Positions 1 to 8,354 of a DNA stretch of 64,000 nucleotides are shown here, piece by piece (the stretch's first letter is position 1; each line of letters begins with the position of its first letter). The translations under genes and the position numbers were made by a program. Source of the stretch: Pantoea alhagi (GTDB taxonomy: Bacteria > Pseudomonadota > Gammaproteobacteria > Enterobacterales > Enterobacteriaceae); the NCBI RefSeq assembly GCF_002101395.1, contig NZ_CP019706.1:1984001-2048000 (forward strand), written 5' to 3'. The notes beneath the pieces were generated by a model. It did not search any database. It was not told where the DNA came from and saw only the letters and a program-made list of their open reading frames with translations.

Positions 1-1348
1 TCCGCTCGCCGACGGTAATCACAATGCGGCGCCAGCCCACCATGGTGCCCAGGCCAAGCGCCAGCGCCACCACGACTTTTACCCAAAGTGGAATAAAGCG
101 GGTCGCATTATCCAGCTCGCTTTTCATCGCGTTAAGGTTGTTCTGCATCTCCGCCGGGAACGGCGCTTTTGCCGCCTTTAGCTGCTTAATGCTTTCCGCC
201 GCCAGATACATATCATTACGGGTATTGGCCACCAGCTGTGCCGGAATATTCTCCATCGAACCATATTGCTTGATCTGTCGGCCAATTTTATCCAGCAGCG
301 CGCCCAGCGCTGGCGCAACCTGCGGGCTGTTTTCGCCGCTGCGCATAAACTCCATCAGCACGTCACGCGGCGCATACTGCGGCGGCAGCGTATGCTCTGC
401 CGTCAGCTGCTGACTGGTAATCTGCGCCAGTGCCGCCACGCGCGGGATCTGATCGGGCGGGACAGAGCGGTTAAGAGCGTAGGCAATCGGCATCGCGCCC
501 ACCAGAATCAACATAATCAGCCCCATGCCTTTTTGTCCGTCGTTAGATCCATGGGCAAAAGAGACGCCGGTGCAGGTGAGGATCAACAACGCGCGGATCC
601 AGCCCGGCGGCGGCTGCTGTCCTTCTGGCGCGCTGTAGAGCTGGCGATTGCGCAGCCATTTTTTCATCACCAGCAACAGCAGCGCAGCGCTGGCAAAGCC
701 AACAAGCGGCGAAAACAGCAGCGCGTAAGCAACATTAAGCGCCTGATCCCAGTTAACGCCTTCCATGCCGCTACGCCCGTTATTGATAGCGTTAGCCACC
801 CCGACGCCAATAATTGAGCCAATCAGCGTATGGGAAGAAGAGGAGGGCAAACCCAGATACCAGGTGCCGAGATTCCAGGTTATCGCAGAAAAGAGCAGGG
901 CATAGATCATGGCGAAGCCATTACCGCTGCTGGCCTGTAGCATTAACTCCATGGGTAGCAATGAAATAATGCCGAAGGCCACCGCGCCGCTGGAAAGCAG
1001 CACGCCGCTGAAGTTACATAAGCCGGACCAGAGGATCGCCGCGCCGGGCGGTAGTGAATGGGTATAAATCACTGTGGCTACCGCATTGGCGGTGTCATGA
1101 AAGCCGTTAACAAACTCGAACGCCAGCGCAATCACCAGCGCCAGGCCTAACAGCACAAAAGGAAAGTAGCTGGTAACGACTTGCCCGGACTCTTCCACAT
1201 CGGCAAACAGGTTTACCCCGGCAAAAACAAGTCCGGCAATGATCAGTACGATCACGGCCAGGGCGGTTTTTTTACTGTGTTTACTGCTCAGATCGGGACG
1301 CGCCGACGCAGGCGATGACGCGGCGTGCCAGGTTTGATTCTCGCTCAT
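1..1348 (-). CDS. PiT-family inorganic phosphate transporter (3' end cut by window edge)
   Basis: Low-affinity phosphate (metal-phosphate) symporter of the inner membrane, PiT family. The ATG at 1348 begins a hydrophilic leader of about 30 residues. A first membrane segment and then the family signature FVNGFHDTANAVATVIYT follow, matching the GFHDTANA motif of E. coli PitA. The last visible codons (VALALGLGTMVGWRR) align with the PitA region about 90 residues before its C-terminus, so that part lies beyond position 1. The N-terminal leader with an extra membrane segment is longer than in E. coli PitA, so this is a PiT paralogue rather than a strict PitA counterpart. It lies downstream of scrR on the same strand, 118 bases away, and probably has its own promoter. 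Family assignment is firm; pitA versus pitB is not decided. Confidence 0.9.
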   Translation of the reverse strand, partial: MSENQTWHAASSPASARPDLSSKHSKKTALAVIVLIIAGLVFAGVNLFADVEESGQVVTSYFPFVLLGLALVIALAFEFVNGFHDTANAVATVIYTHSLPPGAAILWSGLCNFSGVLLSSGAVAFGIISLLPMELMLQASSGNGFAMIYALLFSAITWNLGTWYLGLPSSSSHTLIGSIIGVGVANAINNGRSGMEGVNWDQALNVAYALLFSPLVGFASAALLLLVMKKWLRNRQLYSAPEGQQPPPGWIRALLILTCTGVSFAHGSNDGQKGMGLIMLILVGAMPIAYALNRSVPPDQIPRVAALAQITSQQLTAEHTLPPQYAPRDVLMEFMRSGENSPQVAPALGALLDKIGRQIKQYGSMENIPAQLVANTRNDMYLAAESIKQLKAAKAPFPAEMQNNLNAMKSELDNATRFIPLWVKVVVALALGLGTMVGWRRIVITVGER

Positions 1349-1466
1349 GACGGGCCTCGCTAAAGAAGTAATATCGCAGCTCTGGAGTGTTACTTGCCTG
1401 ATATGACAGTGCGATGACCCTAACGGTAAAAAGCCTCTATTACAGATAATGCCTGGCGACGCGCGA

Positions 1467-2474
1467 TCAGGCGCTGCGCCATTTCAGCCGTGCCGGCAGA
1501 TGGCGCTGCAGATTTTCCGGTGTTTCGCCTTCCATTAAGGCTGATACGATTTCGAAGCAGTTCCACGCCAGCATTCGCTCATCCTGTACCACCGTATCGA
1601 TTTTCACCGACAGCGCATCATAGAGATAGTGATCGTCAAAGCTGCACAGGCGGATTGGCTGATCCAGCAGGCCATGCTGGCTAAGATAGCGCAGCACGCC
1701 CTCCTGCAGACCGCAGGCGGCACAGAACAGCGCCTGCGGCACGCGGCCCAGACGCATATAAAGCTCGGCGAACATCTCATAACCGGAGCTGGCATGGTAA
1801 TGACCGTGAATAATCCACTCCGGCTTTAACGCCATGCCGGCCCGCGCCAGCCCCTGACGGAAACCCTCCAGCCGATCGCGGGTTGGTGAAATACGCGGCT
1901 GGCCGCCGAAGAAATAGAATTCGTCAAAGCCTTCCCGGGCAACGCTTTCAACCAGACTGGCAGTGGGCTCCACCGCCTCGGTAATCACCAGCGGCAGTGA
2001 AGATTCGCCCAGATGACGGTCGAACAGCACCACTGGGATCTGCTGATTAATCTTCTGGTATTCCGCATCGTTCAGCATGCTGGATGCCACGATTAAACCA
2101 TCGACCTGGCGCTGGATCAGGTTATTCACCGCCAGCGTTTCCTGACTGGCGTTCTCATCGGTACAGGCGATCAGCAGCTGTAGTCCGGCATCGCGGCACA
2201 GGGTTTCCAGCGCATGGGAAAAGGTGGCAAAGCCCTGGTTGGTCATTTCCGGCACGACCAGACCCACGGTATGGCTGCGGGAAGAGTTTAATGCGCGGGC
2301 ATGAATGCTGGGCTGATAATGTGCCTGGCGAGCAATATCCATTACCCGCTCGCGCGTCGCTTCCGACACACGCAGTTCCTTGCCTCGTCCGCTGAGAACC
2401 AGGCTGGCGGTAGACTTGGAGACGCCCGCCAGCTGGGCGATATCTTTAATCGTGACGCGTTTTGGTTTATTCAC
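1467..2474 (-). CDS. scrR: ScrR, LacI-family repressor of the sucrose regulon
   Basis: Sucrose-regulon repressor. Residues 7-30 (VTIKDIAQLAGVSKSTASLV) are a LacI-type helix-turn-helix and about 60-330 the periplasmic-binding-protein-like sensor domain. The sequence is closely similar over its length to the Klebsiella/pUR400 ScrR (e.g. VDGLIVASSM, LCSFDDHYLYDALS). The start is a GTG at 2474 with only a weak ribosome-binding site. It is the last gene of scrK-scrY-scrA-scrB-scrR, 31 bases after scrB. The family senses fructose or fructose 1-phosphate rather than sucrose itself. The three operator-like palindromes near 6966, 7023 and 8002 are its likely targets. Confidence 0.93.
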   Translation of the reverse strand: MNKPKRVTIKDIAQLAGVSKSTASLVLSGRGKELRVSEATRERVMDIARQAHYQPSIHARALNSSRSHTVGLVVPEMTNQGFATFSHALETLCRDAGLQLLIACTDENASQETLAVNNLIQRQVDGLIVASSMLNDAEYQKINQQIPVVLFDRHLGESSLPLVITEAVEPTASLVESVAREGFDEFYFFGGQPRISPTRDRLEGFRQGLARAGMALKPEWIIHGHYHASSGYEMFAELYMRLGRVPQALFCAACGLQEGVLRYLSQHGLLDQPIRLCSFDDHYLYDALSVKIDTVVQDERMLAWNCFEIVSALMEGETPENLQRHLPARLKWRSA

Positions 2475-2505
2475 TGTCGGCTACATCAGGATGATTTGAT
2501 GGCGG

Positions 2506-3915
2506 TTATACTATCATGCCCGCTTCCAGTCGCCAGTAATGCAGCCTGACATTCGTCTCGCCTTCCAGCCGCAACTGCGGCGTTACCGTGGGAAAATAGC
2601 GGCTGGACATCACCGCCTCACCATCGTTGATAAAAATCTCGATGCTGGAGCGGTCGCAAAAAATATGCAGGCGGGCAAGGCTGCCGTGCCAGTAACGATG
2701 CTCTTCAACGCCGCTACGCGGGTTGCGCCGCGACAGTTGTAGTTCTTTTCCATCCCAGCTTAAGCGGAGCGCATCGGCGAAATGCAGCGTTAGCACGCCC
2801 TCTGGCTGTATCAACAGTTCGGCGCTGCTGATATCAAGCGGCTCCAGCTGTTGCGCTGCGCCCTGTAATGTCAGCGGTGAACGGCGCAGCTGCTGCAGCT
2901 CACGCGCCGGGCGTTGCCGCAGGCTGCCCTGTTCCAGCGTCAGCTCGCGTGGGCAGGTCATTTGATGGATCCAGCCGTAAGCGAGGGTGGGCTGGTAAAA
3001 CTCATCGCCATCGGGAATGCCCATCCAGCCAAACAGCAGCCTTCTTCCGTCACTGCTGGCGGTGGTTTGCGGAGCATAAAACTCAAAGCCAAGGTCGAGT
3101 TCATGGAATTCGCCATGCGGGAAACGGGCATGCTGATAATCCAGTTCACCAATAAAATAGCCGCTCTGAAAGGTATTGAGCCAGCGTTTCGGCTGAGGGG
3201 CCAGTCCCTGCGGGCAGGTAATCAGAATATCATGGTTGCCCAGACGGAAGAGATCCGGGCACTCCCACATATAGCCAAAATCGCCCAGCCCGTTAAGCTG
3301 GCTGCCGGCGATTTCGCCCAGTAGTTGCCAGCTATGCAGATCCCCGCTGCGCAGCAGCAGCACTTTGCCTTCGCCTGCCAGGTTTTGCGCGCCCAGTACC
3401 ATATACCACTGCCCGTCGTCATGCCGCCATACTTTCGGGTCACGCACATGGCCGCTGTAACCCTCAGGCAGAGCCAGAACCGGGCCCAGCTTACGACAAC
3501 TGCCATCTTCTTCCAGCGTGGCCAGGCATTGCCAGGCGGTGCGGCCTTCCGCAAACTTGACGTTGCCGGTATAGATCAGCGTCAGCACGCCATCATTATC
3601 TACCGCAGAACCCGAGTAACAGCCGTGGCTTTCATACTCTTCCGACGGCACCAGCGCGATCGGCTCATGCTGCCAGTGGACCAAATCGGCGGAACGCCAG
3701 TGACCCCAAAATTTTGCGCCGTGCGCGCAGGCCAGCGGGTTCCATTGATAAAAAAGATGAAAATCGCCATCAAACTGAATAAAGCCGTTTGGGTCATTCA
3801 GCAGGCCCACCGATGGGGCCAGATGCCAGGCCGGGCGATGAGGATCCTGAGCGGCGCGGAGCTGTCCCTGCATCAGCGCCTTTACGGTTTGTTTCAGAAG
3901 TGCTGCCTCTTTCAT
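2506..3915 (-). CDS. scrB: ScrB, sucrose-6-phosphate hydrolase (GH32 invertase)
   Basis: Cytoplasmic beta-fructofuranosidase that splits sucrose 6-phosphate from the PTS into glucose 6-phosphate and fructose. Glycoside hydrolase family 32 marks are all present: NDPNG at residues 40-44 (Asp41 nucleophile), RDP at 158-160 (transition-state Asp) and ECP at 218-220 (Glu218 acid/base). The five-bladed propeller is followed by a beta-sandwich domain. At 469 residues it is the usual ScrB size. The ATG overlaps the scrA stop in an ATGA, so the two are translationally coupled. It is co-transcribed with scrA upstream and scrR downstream. Confidence 0.95.
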   Translation of the reverse strand: MKEAALLKQTVKALMQGQLRAAQDPHRPAWHLAPSVGLLNDPNGFIQFDGDFHLFYQWNPLACAHGAKFWGHWRSADLVHWQHEPIALVPSEEYESHGCYSGSAVDNDGVLTLIYTGNVKFAEGRTAWQCLATLEEDGSCRKLGPVLALPEGYSGHVRDPKVWRHDDGQWYMVLGAQNLAGEGKVLLLRSGDLHSWQLLGEIAGSQLNGLGDFGYMWECPDLFRLGNHDILITCPQGLAPQPKRWLNTFQSGYFIGELDYQHARFPHGEFHELDLGFEFYAPQTTASSDGRRLLFGWMGIPDGDEFYQPTLAYGWIHQMTCPRELTLEQGSLRQRPARELQQLRRSPLTLQGAAQQLEPLDISSAELLIQPEGVLTLHFADALRLSWDGKELQLSRRNPRSGVEEHRYWHGSLARLHIFCDRSSIEIFINDGEAVMSSRYFPTVTPQLRLEGETNVRLHYWRLEAGMIV

Positions 3916-5285
3916 GCGCTGGCCTCAACTTTATATTTCAGCATCAGGGAGAGCAGGAAGCCGATGCCAAAGGCGATCGCCATACCGATAATGTAGTTCA
4001 CCAGCGAGCTGGCCTGCACAATGGCCATGCCCGGTAGCGCCGTCAGCCCAACCGCCGTCATATTAACGTGACTCATTACCACCCAGGCTCCTGCCGCCGC
4101 ACCGCCAACGATACCGGCGATAAAGGGTTTCATATAACGCAGATTCACACCGAAAATGGCCGCTTCAGTAATACCGAGCATGCCGGAAAAAGCAGAGGGC
4201 AGCACAATACTGCGCACCTTAACATCACGGGTTTTAAACCAGACTGCCAGACAGGCACCCGCCTGCGCCACGTTGGCCATCGACCAGATCGGTAAAAGGA
4301 AGTTAACGCCGATCGAGGGATTGCCCAACAGACCTGCTTCGATGGCATGGAAGCTGTGATGAATACCGGTGACCACAATCACTGAATAGAGTCCGCCGAA
4401 CAGCAACCCTGCCAGCCAGCCCGCATGAGCGATCAGCGTACTCAGCACCAGAGAAATGCCATCGCCCAGCGCCCGTCCCGCCGGACCGATGATCAGCATG
4501 GCGACAAAACCGGAAATGATTACCGTCAGGAATGGTGTCAGAATAATATCCAGCGCGTCCGGAATAACCCGACGCAGACGCTTCTCCAGCAGGCTCATAA
4601 ACCAGACGGCCAGCAGCACCGGGAATACCGTGCCCTGATAACCGATCATTGCCACGTCCAGACCAAAAAAATCCATGGTTTTAAAACCGCCCGCCACGCC
4701 CCAGGCGTTGGTCAGCGCCGGATGGGTAAGAATCCCGCCCAGCGTTGCGCCAAGATAAGGGTTGCCGCCAAATTCGCGTGCGGCGGTAAAGCCAATCAGG
4801 ATCGGTAAAATAATAAAGGCCGCCGAACTGAACATATCCAGCATGACAAACAGTGCGCTGTCCGGATTGACCCAGCCGTAGGTCTTCATCATGCCGAGCA
4901 GGCCCATAAGCACGCCCGATGCGACAATCGCCGGGATAATCGGCACAAAAATGTTCGACAGCAGTCGGGCGACGCGCTGCGCCGGATTCAGTTTTTGCGT
5001 TGCTGCCTGCGCCGTTTCGCCTTTGCTGGCTTCGCTGATGCCTGCCGCCTGAATAAAGGCGGCATAAACCTTATTCACCACGCCGGTGCCGAAAATAATC
5101 TGCATTTGTCCGGCATTACGAAAGCAGCCCTTTACGCCATCCAGTTTATCGATAGCATCTTTATCTGCCTTAGCGTCATCCACCAGTACCAGACGCAGAC
5201 GCGTGGCGCAGTGCGCGGCCGATGCAATATTTTCCCTGCCGCCCAATAGCGGTAAAAGCTGCTGTGCAACCTTATTAAAATCCAT
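3912..5285 (-). CDS. scrA: ScrA, sucrose-specific PTS enzyme IIBC
   Basis: Imports sucrose across the inner membrane and phosphorylates it to sucrose 6-phosphate. The N-terminal IIB domain carries the phosphorylated cysteine Cys26 in AAHCATRLRL. The IIC membrane domain (about 110-455) follows. There is no IIA domain; in this family it is supplied by the glucose IIA (Crr). The frame stays open 23 codons upstream, but the ATG at 5285 gives MDFNKVAQQ as in known ScrA and has an AGGGGG ribosome-binding site, giving 457 residues. scrY lies 32 bases upstream and scrB overlaps by 4 bases. Confidence 0.95.
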   Translation of the reverse strand: MDFNKVAQQLLPLLGGRENIASAAHCATRLRLVLVDDAKADKDAIDKLDGVKGCFRNAGQMQIIFGTGVVNKVYAAFIQAAGISEASKGETAQAATQKLNPAQRVARLLSNIFVPIIPAIVASGVLMGLLGMMKTYGWVNPDSALFVMLDMFSSAAFIILPILIGFTAAREFGGNPYLGATLGGILTHPALTNAWGVAGGFKTMDFFGLDVAMIGYQGTVFPVLLAVWFMSLLEKRLRRVIPDALDIILTPFLTVIISGFVAMLIIGPAGRALGDGISLVLSTLIAHAGWLAGLLFGGLYSVIVVTGIHHSFHAIEAGLLGNPSIGVNFLLPIWSMANVAQAGACLAVWFKTRDVKVRSIVLPSAFSGMLGITEAAIFGVNLRYMKPFIAGIVGGAAAGAWVVMSHVNMTAVGLTALPGMAIVQASSLVNYIIGMAIAFGIGFLLSLMLKYKVEASA

Positions 5286-5317
5286 ACTGCCCCCTGTCAG
5301 GTTTTTTTTGTCTGGTA

Positions 5318-6934
5318 TCAGAACCAGGTTTCCATCTGCACGCCAATATTCCACTCGCCGCCGGAAGAGAAGCCGCTGCTGCCAAAGGCGTCGTCGCTGG
5401 CATAGTTATCCAGCGAGCTGTCCCAGTTCATCCAGCTGGCGAAAAAACGAATTTCCGGTCGGGTAAAGAAGTCGCCGATATCGCCGACCTTGAAGGTTGG
5501 TGCCAGCGTCAGCTTGTAAAAACCACCGCTAACGCTCTGACGATTTTTAAAGCCCTGCGGATCGAGATCCATATATTGATAGCTGCCCTCCCAGGCCAGC
5601 GCGAAGTTCTGATTAATTTCCTGGATAAAGCGGGCATTGAACGTCAGCCAGCGATAGTCATCGCCCCGCACATAGCGGTCGCGGCTTTGCTGCGCCAGCA
5701 GCGCCGGAGCAAAGCTCCAGGTGCTATTAATCGCGGTGGTGCCGTAGCTGGCCAGACGCCAGGTGTTGGCGTTTTGCGTCAGGTTGCCATCCGAACCAAT
5801 GCCTTTGACCTCTGCGCCCAGACCGTGGCCGTACAACAGGGCGCTTTTAGCCTGACCGGCACGCAGTCCGTAAAAGCTGTCGTTATGCAGCGCCGCCATG
5901 GCATGAAAACCGCTATCACCGGCATTATCATTGCGAACGCCATTATTGACGCGCTCTTCATTGTCTTTGGCGCGCAGCCCGCTGAGCATAAACTGGAACG
6001 GTCCGACAAAGTTATTGGCGGTCACGATATAGTTTTGGATGGTGTTATCCACCGTTTCAATATCGCCAAAGTTGCGGCCGTAAAGAGAAAAGTTGCTGCG
6101 TAGCCGATCGTTCCAGCGCACGTCATAAATTCCGCCGCCGGTTCCGGCAAGAAACACCACATCCGAGTCCAGCCAGTGAATATCAAAGTTATCGCGATCG
6201 AAGCGCTTGCCCGCCCATAGCGTGCTGTTATGGAAGGCGCCGGTAAAGGTCGGCAGACTGCCTAACTCAACGAAAGCCTGACGCAGATTCAGGCTGCTGG
6301 TATCTGCCGTCCAGTCGTTATAGCTTTGCTGACCATCTGCCAGCATCGCTTTAAAACGGGTTGTAGCGCCGTTAGCCAGGCGGGTTTTATGTTCCAGGTT
6401 AAGTTCGACATAGGTGTTATTTTCATTGCCGAGCCTTCCTACTGCGCCGCCGGTTTCGCCCGCGGGCGTCAGATAAGGACCGCTTTGCGTGCTGGTGGCG
6501 GCATCATTCATGATCAGGCCGGACCGTGCATAGCCGTGAAATTCAAACCCTTCGGCGAGCTCTGGCGTTTGCGCCGGCACGCTGACCGGCGTGCCTGGCA
6601 CGGCAGCGGTGGTCATTGGTGATGAAGAAGGCGATGGTGAGGCGGCTGAGGACGCCGAAGAGGCAGATACAGAGTTTGCTGCAGCTGGCGGCGCAGTGTT
6701 CGTCAATGCTACCTGCTGAGACTTGTCACGCTGCTGTTCAATTCCGGCAACGCGCAGTTCTGCCTGGCGGGCGCGTTTTTCTGCATCGGCTGCGCGCTGT
6801 TCAGCAGCCTGCAGACGCGCTTCCATGGCGGCAAGACGAGCGGCAAGTTGATCTACGCTGGTATCGGCAAAGGCTAACGGCGTGGTGATCAGGGTAAAAG
6901 CAGCAACGCCAGCCAAAGGGGTCAGGATGTTCAA
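5318..6934 (-). CDS. scrY: ScrY, sucrose-specific outer-membrane porin
   Basis: Maltoporin-like trimeric porin admitting sucrose through the outer membrane. A signal peptide (about residues 1-24, ending AFA) precedes a periplasmic coiled coil rich in Ala/Glu/Arg. A Ser/Pro linker follows and then the barrel, whose FEFHGYARSGLIMND and terminal NIGVQMETWF are near identical to pUR400 ScrY. The mature barrel ends in Phe as outer-membrane proteins do. No ATG fits; a TTG at 6934 gives the best signal peptide and follows a GGAG. A TTG at 6961 is the alternative. It is the second gene of the scr operon, with its own 135-base leader containing two ScrR-type operators. Confidence 0.93.
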   Translation of the reverse strand: MNILTPLAGVAAFTLITTPLAFADTSVDQLAARLAAMEARLQAAEQRAADAEKRARQAELRVAGIEQQRDKSQQVALTNTAPPAAANSVSASSASSAASPSPSSSPMTTAAVPGTPVSVPAQTPELAEGFEFHGYARSGLIMNDAATSTQSGPYLTPAGETGGAVGRLGNENNTYVELNLEHKTRLANGATTRFKAMLADGQQSYNDWTADTSSLNLRQAFVELGSLPTFTGAFHNSTLWAGKRFDRDNFDIHWLDSDVVFLAGTGGGIYDVRWNDRLRSNFSLYGRNFGDIETVDNTIQNYIVTANNFVGPFQFMLSGLRAKDNEERVNNGVRNDNAGDSGFHAMAALHNDSFYGLRAGQAKSALLYGHGLGAEVKGIGSDGNLTQNANTWRLASYGTTAINSTWSFAPALLAQQSRDRYVRGDDYRWLTFNARFIQEINQNFALAWEGSYQYMDLDPQGFKNRQSVSGGFYKLTLAPTFKVGDIGDFFTRPEIRFFASWMNWDSSLDNYASDDAFGSSGFSSGGEWNIGVQMETWF

Positions 6935-6965
6935 TGAGGTTATTCTCCAGAGGATTAACAATTAT

Positions 6966-6981
6966 GCTAAACCGGTTCGAC
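6966..6981. promoter_or_regulatory. ScrR-type operator, scrY proximal
   Basis: The sequence gctaaaccggttcgac matches the left half and centre of the scr operator palindrome (gctaaaccggtttagc) and diverges in the right half. It lies about 30 bases upstream of the scrY start. Repression by ScrR is inferred from its resemblance to the other two copies and from the neighbouring scrR gene. Confidence 0.65.
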
Positions 6982-7022
6982 AGGAGGATATTGAAATTGG
7001 ATCCAATAGATCAATAAAACTT

Positions 7023-7038
7023 GCTAACCCGGTTTAGT
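7023..7038. promoter_or_regulatory. ScrR-type operator in the scrK-scrY gap
   Basis: The sequence gctaacccggtttagt is a near-palindrome of the scr operator, 57 bases from the 6966 copy. The pair flanks the region where an scrY promoter would lie, allowing looping or double occupancy. The protein binding is inferred. Confidence 0.7.
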
Positions 7039-7068
7039 AATTGTGACCAGGCCAGCAATTTTCTGTTT

Positions 7069-7980
7069 TTAGTGGGGATCCTGATAAGGCAGGGCGGTCA
7101 TGGCACCGCGCGCCGTGGTCGCCAGTGCGCCGCAGCGCTGGGCGCTGGCGATCGCCTGCGGAAGATCAACAGGTGAAAGGGGATTAGGATCGCGGATCAG
7201 AGCGGCCAGCAGACCGGCAACAAACGCATCGCCTGCGCCGGTGGTATCAACTACTTTAACCTGCGGGGCTGAATAGTGACTCAGTTCGCCATTCTGCCAG
7301 AGCGTCACGCCCGCCTTGCCCTGGGTAACCAACAGCAGAGCGGGACGATAATGCGCGCTGAAGCGGGCAATGCCGTCATGCAGCTCGTTGCTGTCGGTGA
7401 GAAAATAAAGCTCTTCCAGCGAAAGCTTTATCACATCTGCCTTCAGCAGCGCCTGAGCGACAACGTCGCGCATTTCCTGTGGATCTGACCAGAGGTCTTG
7501 CCGCAGGTTAGGATCGAAACTCACCCAGCCGCCAGCCTGATGGATACAATCGATGGCGCTGAAAGCTGCGCTGCGTGATGGCTCGGCGCTGAGGGCAATC
7601 GAACAAAGATGCAGACCTTCGCCTTTCTGAAACACAGGGAGATCGGCCGGGGTCAAAAACAGATCGGCACCCGGACGTACCATAAAGGTAAAAGTGCGTT
7701 CACCTTCGTCGTCCAGGCCGACCAGCACCGTTGAGGTGCGTTGGTCTGGCAGTGCACGCATATAACCGGTATCCACATTTTCCTGCTGAAGCGTTTTCCG
7801 CAGCAGCTGACCAAAGGGATCCTCTCCTGTACAGCCAATAAAGGCGCTGTTTCCGCCCAGTCGGGCGATGCCGACCGCCACATTTGCCGGCGCGCCGCCG
7901 GGACAGACGATCAAACGCTGCTCGCCTTCCGGTAGCAGATCCACTACGGCGTCACCCAATACCCAGATACGTTTTGTCAT
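7069..7980 (-). CDS. scrK: ScrK, PfkB-family fructokinase
   Basis: ATP-dependent fructokinase that phosphorylates the fructose released by ScrB to fructose 6-phosphate. Ribokinase/PfkB marks: the N-terminal GG motif (PGGAPANVAVGIARLGG, from residue 28) and the C-terminal signature DTTGAGDAF at 245-253 with catalytic Asp251. The length of 303 residues is typical. The ATG at 7980 is preceded by AGAGGAAGCG. It is the first gene of the scr operon, transcribed from a promoter region holding the operator at 8002-8017. Confidence 0.95.
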   Translation of the reverse strand: MTKRIWVLGDAVVDLLPEGEQRLIVCPGGAPANVAVGIARLGGNSAFIGCTGEDPFGQLLRKTLQQENVDTGYMRALPDQRTSTVLVGLDDEGERTFTFMVRPGADLFLTPADLPVFQKGEGLHLCSIALSAEPSRSAAFSAIDCIHQAGGWVSFDPNLRQDLWSDPQEMRDVVAQALLKADVIKLSLEELYFLTDSNELHDGIARFSAHYRPALLLVTQGKAGVTLWQNGELSHYSAPQVKVVDTTGAGDAFVAGLLAALIRDPNPLSPVDLPQAIASAQRCGALATTARGAMTALPYQDPH

Positions 7981-8001
7981 CGCTTCCTCTTAGCTAATCA
8001 T

Positions 8002-8017
8002 GCTAAACCGATTTAGC
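8002..8017. promoter_or_regulatory. ScrR-type operator upstream of scrK
   Basis: gctaaaccgatttagc is a 16-base palindrome with a mismatch only at the two central positions. It lies 22 bases upstream of the scrK start codon, where repressor binding would block the promoter. It is the best conserved of the three scr operators here. Confidence 0.75.
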
Positions 8018-8354
8018 TAATCATGGCACATTTTTCAATGCGAGTGATAGCCCTGCGTAAACGAGCTTTAAAGGAAAAAGAATTGCGTAGCGCCAGTCAG
8101 CACGGTTTGCATACTGGTAATTCTGGCTGCCTGCGCATCACCGGGCAAAGTTGTTGCGGATGATGCCTGCGGGAACAGGCGTACGGCAGATAGTGCCCGG
8201 CACGCCGTATAAGTTACGTTTAAGCTTTTCGTGCGAAGGATCAATGAAAAGCGCAATAAAGAGAGAAAAACAGTGCATTGCACGCATGAACATATAAGAG
8301 ATTTCTGACTATGGCCGATAAAGAGTACACCGCTTTTATTCTGAGATCCCTTTA
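8018..8354. other. Intergenic region between scrK and the chemoreceptor
   Basis: These 337 bases hold no convincing gene; the short minus-strand frame near 8068-8283 has no family resemblance or ribosome-binding site. The left end carries the scrK promoter region and the right end a sigma-28-like promoter for the chemoreceptor (8295-8321). Confidence 0.5.
8295..8321 (+). promoter_or_regulatory. Probable sigma-28 (FliA) promoter of the chemoreceptor gene
   Basis: The -10 element gccgataa at 8314-8321 is a perfect match to the flagellar sigma-28 consensus. Eleven bases upstream, taagagat at 8295-8302 is a partial match to the -35 (taaagttt). Transcription would begin about 27 bases before the ATG at 8355. 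The function of the gene (chemotaxis) supports the call. Confidence 0.55.

Noticed and set aside
8068..8283. 71-codon minus-strand frame upstream of the chemoreceptor gene
   Set aside because: Lies in the regulatory gap, lacks a start signal and looks like random sequence.
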